DNA from: Betaproteobacteria bacterium
Lineage (GTDB): Bacteria > Pseudomonadota > Gammaproteobacteria > Burkholderiales > SG8-41
DNA length: 64,000 bases
Reading direction: 5' to 3'
Assembly (NCBI GenBank): GCA_900299145.1
Contig: OMIN01000121.1
Coordinates: forward strand, 1-64,000
This document shows, one piece after another, positions 43,091 to 51,319 of this stretch. The translations under genes were made by a program, and so were the position numbers. Under the pieces are notes generated by a model. It saw nothing but the letters and a program-made list of their open reading frames with translations. It searched no databases and was not told the DNA's origin. Within the stretch, counting starts at the first letter, position 1. Each line of letters starts with the position of its first letter.

Positions 43091-44062
43091 TCAATGCAGA
43101 TTCGGCTTCTTCAAAAAGTCGTCACGATCCGCCGATTTGACGACGATGCGTAGCACTTCGCCGCCACGCGCCAGCATCAGCGGCACGTCTACGCCCGCCG
43201 GGCCCAGGCGCCGCACCGAACGCAGCAGTTCGCCCAGGCTGCGTGAACGATCCGCGCCCACGCCGAGCACCACGTCGCCCATTTTCACGCCGGCGCGTTC
43301 GGCCGGGCCGTTGGCGGCGACGCGCGCGACCACCAGTTTGTCGTCGGCCTCCTGCGTGCGCATGCCGAGCCAAGGGCTGGGCGGATGCGGGCTGCGGCCG
43401 GTTTGCAGCATGCCATCAAGAATCGGCGCGAGCAGATCAATCGGCACGAACATGTTGACGTGCGTCTCTTCGCCGCCAACCATTTGCTGCACCAGCAGCG
43501 AACCGATGCCGATCAAATCACCTTGCGCATCAAGCAAAGCCGTGCCGCCCCACTGCGGGTGCGCGGGCGTGGCAAACAGCGCTTCGTCGAGCAGATATTC
43601 CCATGGGCCGGCGAATTCGCTTTTGGAAATGAGCTTGGTTTTCAGCGCATGCGCGCGCCCGCCGTGGCCAAGCACGAAAGCCGCATCGCCCACCTTGATA
43701 TCGGCCGCCGAGCCGCGTTGCAACGGCGGGGCATTCAGCTTGCCGAGCGGCTGTATCAACGCAAAGCCGGTGGTGCGGTCGTAGGCGAGCGGAAAGCCTT
43801 CCACCACCGCGCCCTTGTTGGTGGTGAGCCAGATTTGCGATGCCTCGGTGACGAGGTATCCGATGGTAAGGATCAGGCCGTCTTCGCGGATCACCGCGCC
43901 GTAACCGCCGCGCTCAGTGCCCAGATTGGCGGCGGTGTAGCCGTCGGCCGGCACTTCAGCGCGTATCAGCACCATCGCGTCGAACGCGCGGTCGAGATCG
44001 AATTGGGTTTCGTCGGGTTTCGGTTGCAGCGGCTCCCGAAACGCCCATTGTTGTTCAGACAT
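43091..44062 (-). CDS. HtrA-fold PDZ protein lacking the protease triad
   Basis: This 323-residue protein aligns with trypsin-like HtrA proteases over residues 50-195 and has a PDZ domain near 228-310 (LVVARVAANGPAERAGVKMG). At the three catalytic positions I read ILTIGYLV for LTNNHV (His lost), DRTTGFALIQ for the Asp segment (Gly instead), and PQWGGTALL for GNSGGAL (Trp instead of Ser). There is no signal peptide or membrane segment. It is therefore likely a cytoplasmic, non-proteolytic scaffold or peptide-binding protein. The metallophosphoesterase gene lies upstream on the same strand. Confidence 0.83.
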   Translation of the reverse strand: MSEQQWAFREPLQPKPDETQFDLDRAFDAMVLIRAEVPADGYTAANLGTERGGYGAVIREDGLILTIGYLVTEASQIWLTTNKGAVVEGFPLAYDRTTGFALIQPLGKLNAPPLQRGSAADIKVGDAAFVLGHGGRAHALKTKLISKSEFAGPWEYLLDEALFATPAHPQWGGTALLDAQGDLIGIGSLLVQQMVGGEETHVNMFVPIDLLAPILDGMLQTGRSPHPPSPWLGMRTQEADDKLVVARVAANGPAERAGVKMGDVVLGVGADRSRSLGELLRSVRRLGPAGVDVPLMLARGGEVLRIVVKSADRDDFLKKPNLH

Positions 44063-44147
44063 GATGTGATTTTGACATGAAGCGCCGCCGCTGTGCGGCC
44101 GGCGAGTTTCGTTTATTTTCGCTTATGTGCGATTAAATTAATCTGAC

Positions 44148-45014
44148 TCATTGGCCCGCCGCCGCGCCGGCCTTGCGCATGTAGCTTTCGTGGCGAAACA
44201 GAAAATCCGCGCCGACGATGCGATGCTCGAAGCCATCCGGGCGGAACTGAAAATCGATAAACCCCACCTCGCGCGCGCCCCAGTGCCGGGACGTGGGCGA
44301 GCCATTGACGCAGGCCGTGGAAGGCGCCCAGATATGGTAAATGCCATCCAGCGCGAACGAACGCGTCTGATGCTTGTGGCCGCAACTGATAAGGCGCACG
44401 CCGTGCGCCTTGCAAAGTTCCAGCAAGCGCGCACGGCTTGCGCTGTCGATCACCGACTGGCGCACGCTCGGGTCGTCAACATAGTCCGGCTCCGACGGAT
44501 GATCGAGAAACAGCGGCTTGTGCAAGAACAGCGCCACGGGCTTGCCGGCAAACCCGGCCAGCGTTTGGCCGAGCCACTGCCACTGTGCGGCTTCAGCAGG
44601 ATGGCCGTTGCTGCCGAGCCACTGTGAGTTAATGCCGGCGAATCCCCAGCCGGCGGCTTCGAACGACCAGCGCTCCTCGCCAAAGTACGACACAAAGCGC
44701 GCGCAACGCGCATCGCTGACACGCTTTTCCATGTTGCCGGAAACAATGTTGTCGCCAACGTCGTGGTTGCCCGGCAGATAGCGGCACGGCACGCCAATCT
44801 CGCCCAGCCGCGCGAACGCTTCGCGCGCAAACGCGTAGTCGGTCTCGTCGTCCGGATCGCCCATGATGAGATCGCCGTTAGCCACCACCACGTCGGGCCG
44901 CTCGCGCTCGATCCAGCCCAGCACCTTGCGCCAGTTGTCGAGGTGAAATTCCCGTCCCGCGCCGAGGTGAATGTCGGCGACCTGCACCAGCCGGAACGAT
45001 TTCGGGCTATTCAT
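44148..45014 (-). CDS. Calcineurin-like metallophosphoesterase
   Basis: This 288-residue enzyme has the full metal-binding set: QVADIHLG (D, H), VVANGDLIMG (GD), YLPGNHDVGDN (GNHD), ALFLHKPLF (H) and LISCGHKHQTRS (GHxH). It hydrolyses phosphomono- or diesters with two metal ions in the cytoplasm; the 3',5'-cyclic nucleotide phosphodiesterase (CpdA-like) group is a reasonable guess. Its ATG overlaps the stop of the Bug gene upstream (ATGA, 45011-45014), so the two are translationally coupled, which is an unusual pairing for a receptor. Confidence 0.88.
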   Translation of the reverse strand: MNSPKSFRLVQVADIHLGAGREFHLDNWRKVLGWIERERPDVVVANGDLIMGDPDDETDYAFAREAFARLGEIGVPCRYLPGNHDVGDNIVSGNMEKRVSDARCARFVSYFGEERWSFEAAGWGFAGINSQWLGSNGHPAEAAQWQWLGQTLAGFAGKPVALFLHKPLFLDHPSEPDYVDDPSVRQSVIDSASRARLLELCKAHGVRLISCGHKHQTRSFALDGIYHIWAPSTACVNGSPTSRHWGAREVGFIDFQFRPDGFEHRIVGADFLFRHESYMRKAGAAAGQ

Positions 45015-46000
45015 TGCGGCTTTTTACCCATGCCGATGGCGTCGAAAAACTCCGCGTACTGCACCATGCGTTTGGCGAGAAACTGCGTGAATTCTGCGTT
45101 GCCCATGAATACATCCTGAAAAATATTGCGCCGGGCGATCTCTTTCCACTCCGGCGATTCGTGGGCCTTTTTGAGCGCGGCCTCCATGATGGTGACCGCC
45201 TCTTTTGGCACGCCGGCGGTAAAGGTGAAGCCGCGGATGGTGCCAGCGGTGATCGGGTAACCCAGTTCCTGCAAAGTCGGCACGTCGGGCGCCTGCGGCA
45301 GCCGCTTGTCGGCGGCGATTGCCAGCACGCGCAGCTTCTTGCCTTCGACAAAGCCCTGGCCCTCGCTCAGATTTTCGGTGGTGAACGTGGTGTGACCGCC
45401 AGCTACCGAAGTCGTCGCCTCGCCGCCGCCCTTGAAATTGACGAACTTGATTCGCGTGCCGGGAATTTGTTTTTCCATCAGGTGTATCACCATGCGCCCG
45501 GTGCCCGCGGTGGAGGTGGTCGCTGCCACCACGGAATCGGGATTCTTCTGCAGCGCGGCCATCAAATCCTTGAAAGTTTTGTATGGCGATTCGGCCTGCA
45601 CCATGATGGTCTGCGGATCGATCGCGAACAGCGCGAGCGGCGTGTAATTTTCCAGCCCTATCGCCACATCGGGCCGGTGTGCCATCAGCAGAATGGTGCC
45701 GGTGACCGACATCATGGTGTACGGATCGCCGCGCCGCGTCTTGAAATAGGTGTAGCCGACCACGCCCGCGCCGCCGACGCGGTTGTTTACCGTAATCAAC
45801 TGCGGCAGCAACTTATCCTTGCGCACGATTTCCGCCATCGCGCGCGACACCACATCGCCGCCGCTACCGGCTGAGGTGGTAACGACCAATTCAATGGGTT
45901 TGATGGGATAGTTTTGCGCCAGCGCTGTGGTCGGGCTACCCGCAGCCAGAGCCAGCAGGGCAGCCGCACGAATTAAAACCTCGCGTCTTAACATCTCCAT
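45011..46000 (-). CDS. Diverged Bug/TctC-family periplasmic binding protein
   Basis: This 329-residue receptor has a signal peptide (VLIRAAALLALAAGSPTTALAQ) followed by NYPIKPIELVVTTSAGSGGD. The usual PGGGxD loop is TSAGSGGD, VNNRVGGAGVVG replaces VDNR, and KFVNFKGGGEATT replaces HVPYKG. It is the most diverged of the twelve and resembles the TctC branch more than the classic Bug branch. GGAGGAG precedes the ATG at 46000. Its stop overlaps the metallophosphoesterase start. Confidence 0.87.
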   Translation of the reverse strand: MEMLRREVLIRAAALLALAAGSPTTALAQNYPIKPIELVVTTSAGSGGDVVSRAMAEIVRKDKLLPQLITVNNRVGGAGVVGYTYFKTRRGDPYTMMSVTGTILLMAHRPDVAIGLENYTPLALFAIDPQTIMVQAESPYKTFKDLMAALQKNPDSVVAATTSTAGTGRMVIHLMEKQIPGTRIKFVNFKGGGEATTSVAGGHTTFTTENLSEGQGFVEGKKLRVLAIAADKRLPQAPDVPTLQELGYPITAGTIRGFTFTAGVPKEAVTIMEAALKKAHESPEWKEIARRNIFQDVFMGNAEFTQFLAKRMVQYAEFFDAIGMGKKPQ

Positions 46001-46129
46001 GATCTCCTCCATTGGGTCCGTTGTTGTTGTCAGATGAAAGTGTAGCCGCTTCGCGCTGCCTGTGTGACACCGTAAGAGTTCGTTGCTTCAAGCGCCGCGT
46101 TCGTGCAGGAATCACGCGGAAAGATATTT

Positions 46130-46162
46130 TTAAGTATTTGTTTTTATTGATATTTTTATAAA
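46130..46162 (+). repeat. AT-rich border element, copy 15 (best match to consensus)
   Basis: The plus strand reads TTAAGTATTTGTTTTTATTG followed by ATATTTTTATAAA. It lies in the 284-bp divergent gap between the Bug gene and the amidase pair. Confidence 0.87.
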
Positions 46163-46284
46163 CACCAGAATCCGCCCTCATTTGCGGTAACGCCTGCCCG
46201 CCAGCGAGGTTCAATTCCGCCGAAAGCGCCATTAGTGCTTTAGTATTACGCCTCGCACAACATACCACGGAGCGCGCGCAACAC

Positions 46285-46491
46285 ATGGCAACCGATAACC
46301 TGGAACTGGACGATGTCCGGCGCATGGCCGCTGAGGTCGGCATGACGCATCTTAACAACACGCATTTGCAGGAGCTGCTGCGCGCCACCAACGCGGCTCG
46401 CGCGCGGCGCGACGCATTGCGTACCGACACGCTGACTTACGCCGACGAACCGGCGCATGTCTATAGCCTGACGGCCGGGGACGCGCCATGA
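46285..46491 (+). CDS. AtzG/GatC-like small amidase partner
   Basis: This 68-residue helical protein overlaps the amidase start by 4 bp (ATGA). The end reads RRDALRTDTLTYADEPAHVY, matching the pattern of small DUF4089/AtzG proteins and of GatC: two helices, then an extended tail with an Asp-Glu-Pro-Ala motif. AtzG forms a complex with and stabilises the amidase AtzE. By analogy this protein is likely the obligate partner of the downstream amidase. The assignment rests on size, position and the tail motif. Confidence 0.72.
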   Translation: MATDNLELDDVRRMAAEVGMTHLNNTHLQELLRATNAARARRDALRTDTLTYADEPAHVYSLTAGDAP

Positions 46492-47882
46492 CTGATCTCG
46501 CCTGGCTCACCGTCTCCGAAGCCTCGGAGCTGATACGCACGCGGCAACTGTCGCCGGTGGAATACGCAAAAGCGCTGATCGAGCGCGCGCAACAGCACGA
46601 TAAACATTACAACGCCTATCTGCGCCCCGCGCCCGACATCGCGCTTGAAGACGCTCGCCGCGCGGAAAGTGAAATTCTGCGCGGTGACTACCGCGGGCCG
46701 TTTCACGGTGTGCCTTATGGTTTAAAGGACATCGTCGATTACGCCGGACTGCCCACCACCGCGCACTCGAAAATTCTGCGTGACAATGTCGCGCGCAACG
46801 ACGCCGTGGTCACGCAAAAACTGCGCAACGCCGGCGGCGTGTTCATGGGCAAGTTGTCGACCCACGAATTCGCCACCGGCGGCCCGTCGTTCGATTTACC
46901 GTGGCCACCCGCGCGCAACCCGTGGAACCATGAGCATTTCTGCGGCGGCTCATCCAGCGGCTCCGGCGCGGCGACGGCGGCGGGCTTTTTGCCCGCGGCC
47001 ATCGGCACCGACACCGGCGGTTCGGTGAGAAACCCCGCCACCATGTGCGGCGTGGTCGGCATGAAGCCCACGTACGGGCTGGTCAGCCGGCGCGGCGTGC
47101 TGCCGCTCGCCTACTCGCTGGATCACATAGGCACGTTGACGCGCACCGTGCGCGACAACGCGCTGATGCTCGATGTCATCGCCGGCTACGATGCGCAAGA
47201 CCCGGGCAGCGCCAACCGCGCCATGGGCGGATACACCGCGCAATTGGGCCGTGATATCACCGGCATCCGCATCGGCGTGATTCGCCATTTCTACACGCAG
47301 GACATGCAGGCCGACGATGAAATGACGGCGAGCATCGACAATGCCGTCAAACAGCTGGCGGCGCTGGGGGCGGACGTGCGCGAAGTCACCACTGCGCCGC
47401 TCACCGAATATCAGGCGTGCAACCGCATCATCCTCGGCAGCGAAGCGTTTGCCGTTCACGAAAAATGGATGCGCGAGCGGCCGCAGGATTACGGCGCCCT
47501 GGCGCGCGAACGTTTGATGGCGGGCGCTTTCGTGCGCGCCGCCGATTACATCAACGCAACGCGCCTGCGGCGCAAAATGACCGATGCTTTCCACGCGCTG
47601 TTCCGGGACGTGGATGTGATTGTCACCGCCAGTGCGATGGATCCGGCGTTCCGCATCGACGACGCCAAGGCCATTGAATACACCTACGGCCGGCAGGCGC
47701 GCGGCGCGTTTAACGTGACCGGCAGTCCGGCGATGTCGGTGCCCACCGGCTTCACCGAAAGCGGTTTGCCACTGGGTATGCAAATCGTCGGCAAGCCCTT
47801 CAGCGAAGCGCTGATTTACCGCGTCGCGCATGCCTACGAACAGTCGACGGATTGGACGCACCAGCATCCCACTTTGTTGTGA
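46488..47882 (+). CDS. Amidase-signature family hydrolase
   Basis: This 464-residue protein has the complete Ser-cisSer-Lys triad: Lys in PYGLKDIVDYAG (about 78-89), cis-Ser in GGSSSGSGAATAAG (about 154-167), and the nucleophile Ser in GTDTGGSVRNPA (about 174-185). It hydrolyses an amide, carbamate or urea bond, like AtzE or GatA. The small AtzG-like gene is translationally coupled upstream, which argues for a heteromeric amidase. A lipoprotein hydrolase gene starts 7 bp downstream, so the three form an operon. Confidence 0.92.
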   Translation: MTDLAWLTVSEASELIRTRQLSPVEYAKALIERAQQHDKHYNAYLRPAPDIALEDARRAESEILRGDYRGPFHGVPYGLKDIVDYAGLPTTAHSKILRDNVARNDAVVTQKLRNAGGVFMGKLSTHEFATGGPSFDLPWPPARNPWNHEHFCGGSSSGSGAATAAGFLPAAIGTDTGGSVRNPATMCGVVGMKPTYGLVSRRGVLPLAYSLDHIGTLTRTVRDNALMLDVIAGYDAQDPGSANRAMGGYTAQLGRDITGIRIGVIRHFYTQDMQADDEMTASIDNAVKQLAALGADVREVTTAPLTEYQACNRIILGSEAFAVHEKWMRERPQDYGALARERLMAGAFVRAADYINATRLRRKMTDAFHALFRDVDVIVTASAMDPAFRIDDAKAIEYTYGRQARGAFNVTGSPAMSVPTGFTESGLPLGMQIVGKPFSEALIYRVAHAYEQSTDWTHQHPTLL

Positions 47883-47889
47883 GGAAAAT

Positions 47890-47912
47890 ATGTTTTTAAA
47901 CAAATATTTACG
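47890..47912 (-). repeat. AT-rich border element, copy 16, within a coding start
   Basis: The minus strand reads CGTAAATATTTGTTTAAAAA followed by CAT. It coincides with the first eight codons (MFLNKYLR) of the lipoprotein hydrolase gene. Confidence 0.6.
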
Positions 47913-49035
47913 TAGCCTCGGGTTGTTGGCCGTCGTCCCCGGCATGATGCTCGGCGGCTGCGCGGGCACGGGAGGCAGCACGGGTGGAAGCGCAAACGAA
48001 GGCCCGATCACCATCGCCAGTCAGGGCAGTTTCTTTGTTGGCGGCCGGCAAGTGACGGCAGCGGGCAAGTTCGACGCCACTGCCTCACCCAACCCGCCGA
48101 CAGCGGGGCAAACGTATTGGGTCGATCAGATGTACGTGCAATATCAGATCCCCGTCAACGCGCGAAAATATCCACTGATATTCGTGCATGGTGGTAGCGG
48201 CACCGGGCGCGTGTGGGAAACCACACCGGATGGGCGCGAAGGGTTTCAGACGATTTTCCTGCGGCGCGGCTTTCCGGTTTATATCGTCGATTTTCCGCGC
48301 CGTGGCCGCGCCGGATATCCGAGTTTCGGTGGCCCGTTCGGCCAGCTCGACGACAAACAGCAGATCGTCGCCAATCGCACGGGACAGGCCGGACGCGAGT
48401 ACGCGTGGTCGCGCTGGCGCCTAGGGCCGAAGTATCCCGATGTGTTCCCGGTGCAGGCGTTCCCGATGAACGCAGTGGACTCGTTCCTGCAACATCTGGT
48501 GCCGACGGTGTCGGACAACGCCGAGATCATCAGCGGCGCACTGGTGAAACTACTCGACAAAATCGGCCCCGCGGTGGTAGTGACGCATTCGCAATCGGGC
48601 CTTTTCGGCTGGCTTGCCGGAGCGCGTTCGCCCAACGTGAAAGGTATCGTCGCTTACGAACCGGGCTTCGTATTCAAGCAGGGCGAAGTGCCGCCGCCGA
48701 TTCCCATGTATAAAGGCTCGCAGCCTTCAGGCACGCCGGTAACGCCGTCGGAGTTTGCCAAACTCGCCACGATTCCGTTGCAAGTAGTCTACGGCGACAA
48801 CATTCCCAGACAGCCGATCCCTGATCTCATCGCCGACGGCCGCCGCGCGCAAGTGGTGACATCGGTAATGTTCGCTGATGCACTCAACAAACAAGGTGGC
48901 CAGGCCAGCGTGCTGCATCTACCCGACGTAGGCCTGCGCGGCAACTCGCATTTCATGTTCTCCGACCTGAACAATATTCAGGTCGCGGATGAATTGTCGA
49001 AGTTTTTGAATGCGAAGGGGCTGGATGGGCGATAG
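47890..49035 (+). CDS. Lipoprotein alpha/beta-hydrolase
   Basis: This 381-residue protein has a lipoprotein signal with lipobox LGGC (Cys near residue 20) and a Gly/Ser-rich linker. The alpha/beta-hydrolase domain has LIFVHGGSGTGRVWE near 98, the nucleophile elbow VVTHSQSGLFGWL near 236 and a C-terminal His in GNSHFMFSD. The sequence resembles exported esterases that act on bulky substrates. The n-region MFLNKYLR is encoded by an AT-rich element. GAGGAAA before the ATG overlaps the amidase stop, so translation is coupled. It probably sits in the outer membrane or periplasm. Confidence 0.85.
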   Translation: MFLNKYLRSLGLLAVVPGMMLGGCAGTGGSTGGSANEGPITIASQGSFFVGGRQVTAAGKFDATASPNPPTAGQTYWVDQMYVQYQIPVNARKYPLIFVHGGSGTGRVWETTPDGREGFQTIFLRRGFPVYIVDFPRRGRAGYPSFGGPFGQLDDKQQIVANRTGQAGREYAWSRWRLGPKYPDVFPVQAFPMNAVDSFLQHLVPTVSDNAEIISGALVKLLDKIGPAVVVTHSQSGLFGWLAGARSPNVKGIVAYEPGFVFKQGEVPPPIPMYKGSQPSGTPVTPSEFAKLATIPLQVVYGDNIPRQPIPDLIADGRRAQVVTSVMFADALNKQGGQASVLHLPDVGLRGNSHFMFSDLNNIQVADELSKFLNAKGLDGR

Positions 49036-49103
49036 CAAATCATCGGCCGGGGCAAGCGTTACTTTGCCGCGGCCATTGTTGGCCGCTGCGGCGATTTCGC
49101 TGC

Positions 49104-50105
49104 TCACTCCAATGATTTAATATTAGCAGCCTTGATCAGCTTGCCGGTGATCGCCATGTCTTCCTTGCGGATCTGTGCCATCTCCGTGGCGCCGGCCGTA
49201 AAGCTGTCCAGCCCCTGACGGCTGATTGCCGCGCGCACATCAGGCATGGCCGAGATTTTTTGCGTGGCGGCCGACAGTTTGTCGACAACCGTTTTCGGCG
49301 GGTTGGCGGGCGCGGCAATCGCATACCAGTTGCGCAGCACCAGCCCCGGCAGGCCGGATTCCGTAAACGTCGGCAATTGCGGCAAAACCTCCAGCCGCTT
49401 GTCGCCGGTGATGGCAATGCCGCGCAAACGGCCCGACTTCACCATCGGCACGGCACCTGACGGATTGGCGAAAGCCAGTTGCACTTGACCGCCAACCAGG
49501 TCCGTCATGGCAGGGCCCCCGCCCTTGTACGGCACCTGCTGCATTTTGATGCCGGCCAGCATTTCAAAATAAAGCGGCCCCAGATGCGTCGGCCCGCCCG
49601 TGCTTGAGGTGGCATAGTTGAGTTCGCCCGGCTTCTTTTTGGCGAGATCAATGAGCTCGCGCACCGTGGTGACCGGCAGGCCGGGATGCACCACGAGCAT
49701 AAACTCGCTGCGCGCGATGCCGGCAATCGGCGTGAAATCCTTGATCACGTCGAACGGCACGTTGCGGTAAATTTGTGAAATCGCGATTGAGCTGCTGCCC
49801 GCGAGCAGCAACGTATAGCCGTCGGGCGGCGCTTTCGCCACGAGGTCGGTACCGATGATGGTGTTGCCGCCGCCTCGGTTGTCGACCACCACCTGTTTAC
49901 CAAAAATATCGGTGAGCTTGGGACCAAACAATCTCGCCAGAAAATCATTAGATCCACCCGGCGGATAGGCGACGACGATGCGGATGGGCCGGGTGGGGTA
50001 ATCGGCCTGTGCTAATGCCACATTGGCCACACCAGCATGTGGCAGCCCGCCCGCTGCCAACATTGCAGCCGCCATGAAACGGTGAACATGGGGCGATGGC
50101 TTCAT
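49104..50105 (-). CDS. Bug/TctC-family periplasmic binding protein
   Basis: This 333-residue receptor carries a long signal peptide (MKPSPHVHRFMAAAMLAAGG onward, cleaved near VALAQ), then DYPTRPIRIVVAYPPGGSND. Further motifs are VDNRGGGNTIIG and QVPYKGGGPAM. GGGAGA lies 8 nt before the ATG. It is 35 bp downstream of the Ldh_2-family dehydrogenase gene on the same strand, so the dehydrogenase may oxidise or reduce the compound that the receptor binds. Convergent with the lipoprotein hydrolase gene. Confidence 0.92.
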   Translation of the reverse strand: MKPSPHVHRFMAAAMLAAGGLPHAGVANVALAQADYPTRPIRIVVAYPPGGSNDFLARLFGPKLTDIFGKQVVVDNRGGGNTIIGTDLVAKAPPDGYTLLLAGSSSIAISQIYRNVPFDVIKDFTPIAGIARSEFMLVVHPGLPVTTVRELIDLAKKKPGELNYATSSTGGPTHLGPLYFEMLAGIKMQQVPYKGGGPAMTDLVGGQVQLAFANPSGAVPMVKSGRLRGIAITGDKRLEVLPQLPTFTESGLPGLVLRNWYAIAAPANPPKTVVDKLSAATQKISAMPDVRAAISRQGLDSFTAGATEMAQIRKEDMAITGKLIKAANIKSLE

Positions 50106-50139
50106 GGCGTCTCCCGGCAGTGGTGCAGCGTCACGACAT

Positions 50140-51150
50140 TCAACTCAACGGCGGCAATGTCCCGCGTGGCACTGCCAGTAGAGCATCGTAGATCTGACGG
50201 TCGATTTCGAGGCCTGCTTTAACCAAGCGCGCGCGTTCACGCACCGAGCGTTCGCCCGGCAAACGGATTTCATCCACGCCGGGCTGGCGCGGAGCGGCTT
50301 TCACCGTTGCCAGCATGTCGCTCATATGCTGCCGGAAATCACCCGCCGGCAGCATGCGTTCGGGGTCGATGGCCATGATGAAGTAGCCGTAGATTTTATC
50401 GTCGCCAAAACCCGACCCCGCCAGCACGCCCAGCGCCTGCATGGCCATCGACAGCGCGAAACCCTTGTAACCCCCGAATGGCAGTATCGTCGCCACTTTC
50501 AGCGGATCCGTCGTGATCTTACCCTCGGCATCCATCGCCACGCCTTCGGGCAGCGGCGTGCCCATGCGTTCACGCAATTGCAGATCGGTGCCCATGAAGG
50601 CCGAAGTGCCCAAGTCGATTACAAACGGATCGGAGAGGGTGGGGAACCCAAAGGCCACCGGGTTGGTGCCAGTCACCGGCCCCATTGAACCGGGTGCGGC
50701 CACGTGCGCGCGGCTCGACACGGTGTGCAGGGCCACCAGCCCGGCGCGCGCGACGAGATCAACGTAATAAGCGCTACGGCCGCTCATCCACGAGTTATTG
50801 ATGCCAACCATCGCCATGCCCTGCCCGCGCGCCATCGCGATCACTTTCTGCGCGGCGTGATACATGGTGACCATGCCGCTGTTGTTGCCGCCGTCGTAAA
50901 GCACCGAATTCGGCGTTTCACGAATGACGCGCATGCGGCTGCGCGGCTGACGCAACGCCGGATACTCAATCACGTTGAGAATTTTTGGCAGGCCTGAATA
51001 TTCGTAGCCGCACAGCGCCGCATCCATCACGTGATTGGCAATGATGCGCGCCTCTTCGGCGTCGTAACCTGCGCGACAGAGCACGTCCTCAGAAAGATTC
51101 TGCGCCTCGTCGACGGTCAGTCGGACTCTGCCGGGTGAGAGAATTTCCAT
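50140..51150 (-). CDS. Malate/L-lactate/ureidoglycolate dehydrogenase (Ldh_2) family protein with altered active site
   Basis: This 336-residue NAD(P)-binding protein of the Ldh_2 fold includes GGNNSGMVTMYHA near 96, GPVTGTNPVAFGFP near 183 and FGGYKGFALSMAM near 245. Family enzymes carry a catalytic His in a GHxSHG motif near residue 45; here I read CGYEYSGLPK, with both His replaced. A second site normally NSNHFG reads NNSWMSGRS. Cofactor-binding features remain, so it may bind NAD(P) with different chemistry. It lies directly upstream of a Bug gene. Confidence 0.83.
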   Translation of the reverse strand: MEILSPGRVRLTVDEAQNLSEDVLCRAGYDAEEARIIANHVMDAALCGYEYSGLPKILNVIEYPALRQPRSRMRVIRETPNSVLYDGGNNSGMVTMYHAAQKVIAMARGQGMAMVGINNSWMSGRSAYYVDLVARAGLVALHTVSSRAHVAAPGSMGPVTGTNPVAFGFPTLSDPFVIDLGTSAFMGTDLQLRERMGTPLPEGVAMDAEGKITTDPLKVATILPFGGYKGFALSMAMQALGVLAGSGFGDDKIYGYFIMAIDPERMLPAGDFRQHMSDMLATVKAAPRQPGVDEIRLPGERSVRERARLVKAGLEIDRQIYDALLAVPRGTLPPLS

Positions 51151-51197
51151 GCGGAATTATCTATTTTCAAATCGCCAACCAGAGCGGCGGATGTAAC

Positions 51198-51229
51198 GTA
51201 ACTATTTGTTTTTATTATTATTTTTTAAT
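51198..51229 (+). repeat. AT-rich border element, copy 17
   Basis: The plus strand reads GTAACTATTTGTTTTTATTA followed by TTATTTTTTAAT. It sits 48 bp upstream of the minus-strand Ldh_2-family gene. Confidence 0.85.
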
Positions 51230-51249
51230 ACCAAGCATCTTCCCCTTCA

Positions 51250-51273
51250 CCCTCTCCCGATTGCGGGAGAGGG
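51250..51273. repeat. GC-rich palindrome of the CTCTCCC/GGGAGAG type
   Basis: CCCTCTCCC and GGGAGAGGG form a perfect 9-bp stem with a 6-nt loop, next to AT-rich copy 17. Similar palindromes are common intergenic elements in GC-rich proteobacteria; it could terminate the SDR gene on the minus strand. Confidence 0.7.
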
Positions 51274-51319
51274 ATCGTGAGAAGAGCCTGAACCAGCAAC
51301 AGCGCAATCTTGCCCTGCA

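Noticed and set aside
43091..44062. Calling this gene an active HtrA/Deg protease
   Set aside because: All three catalytic positions are substituted in my reading.
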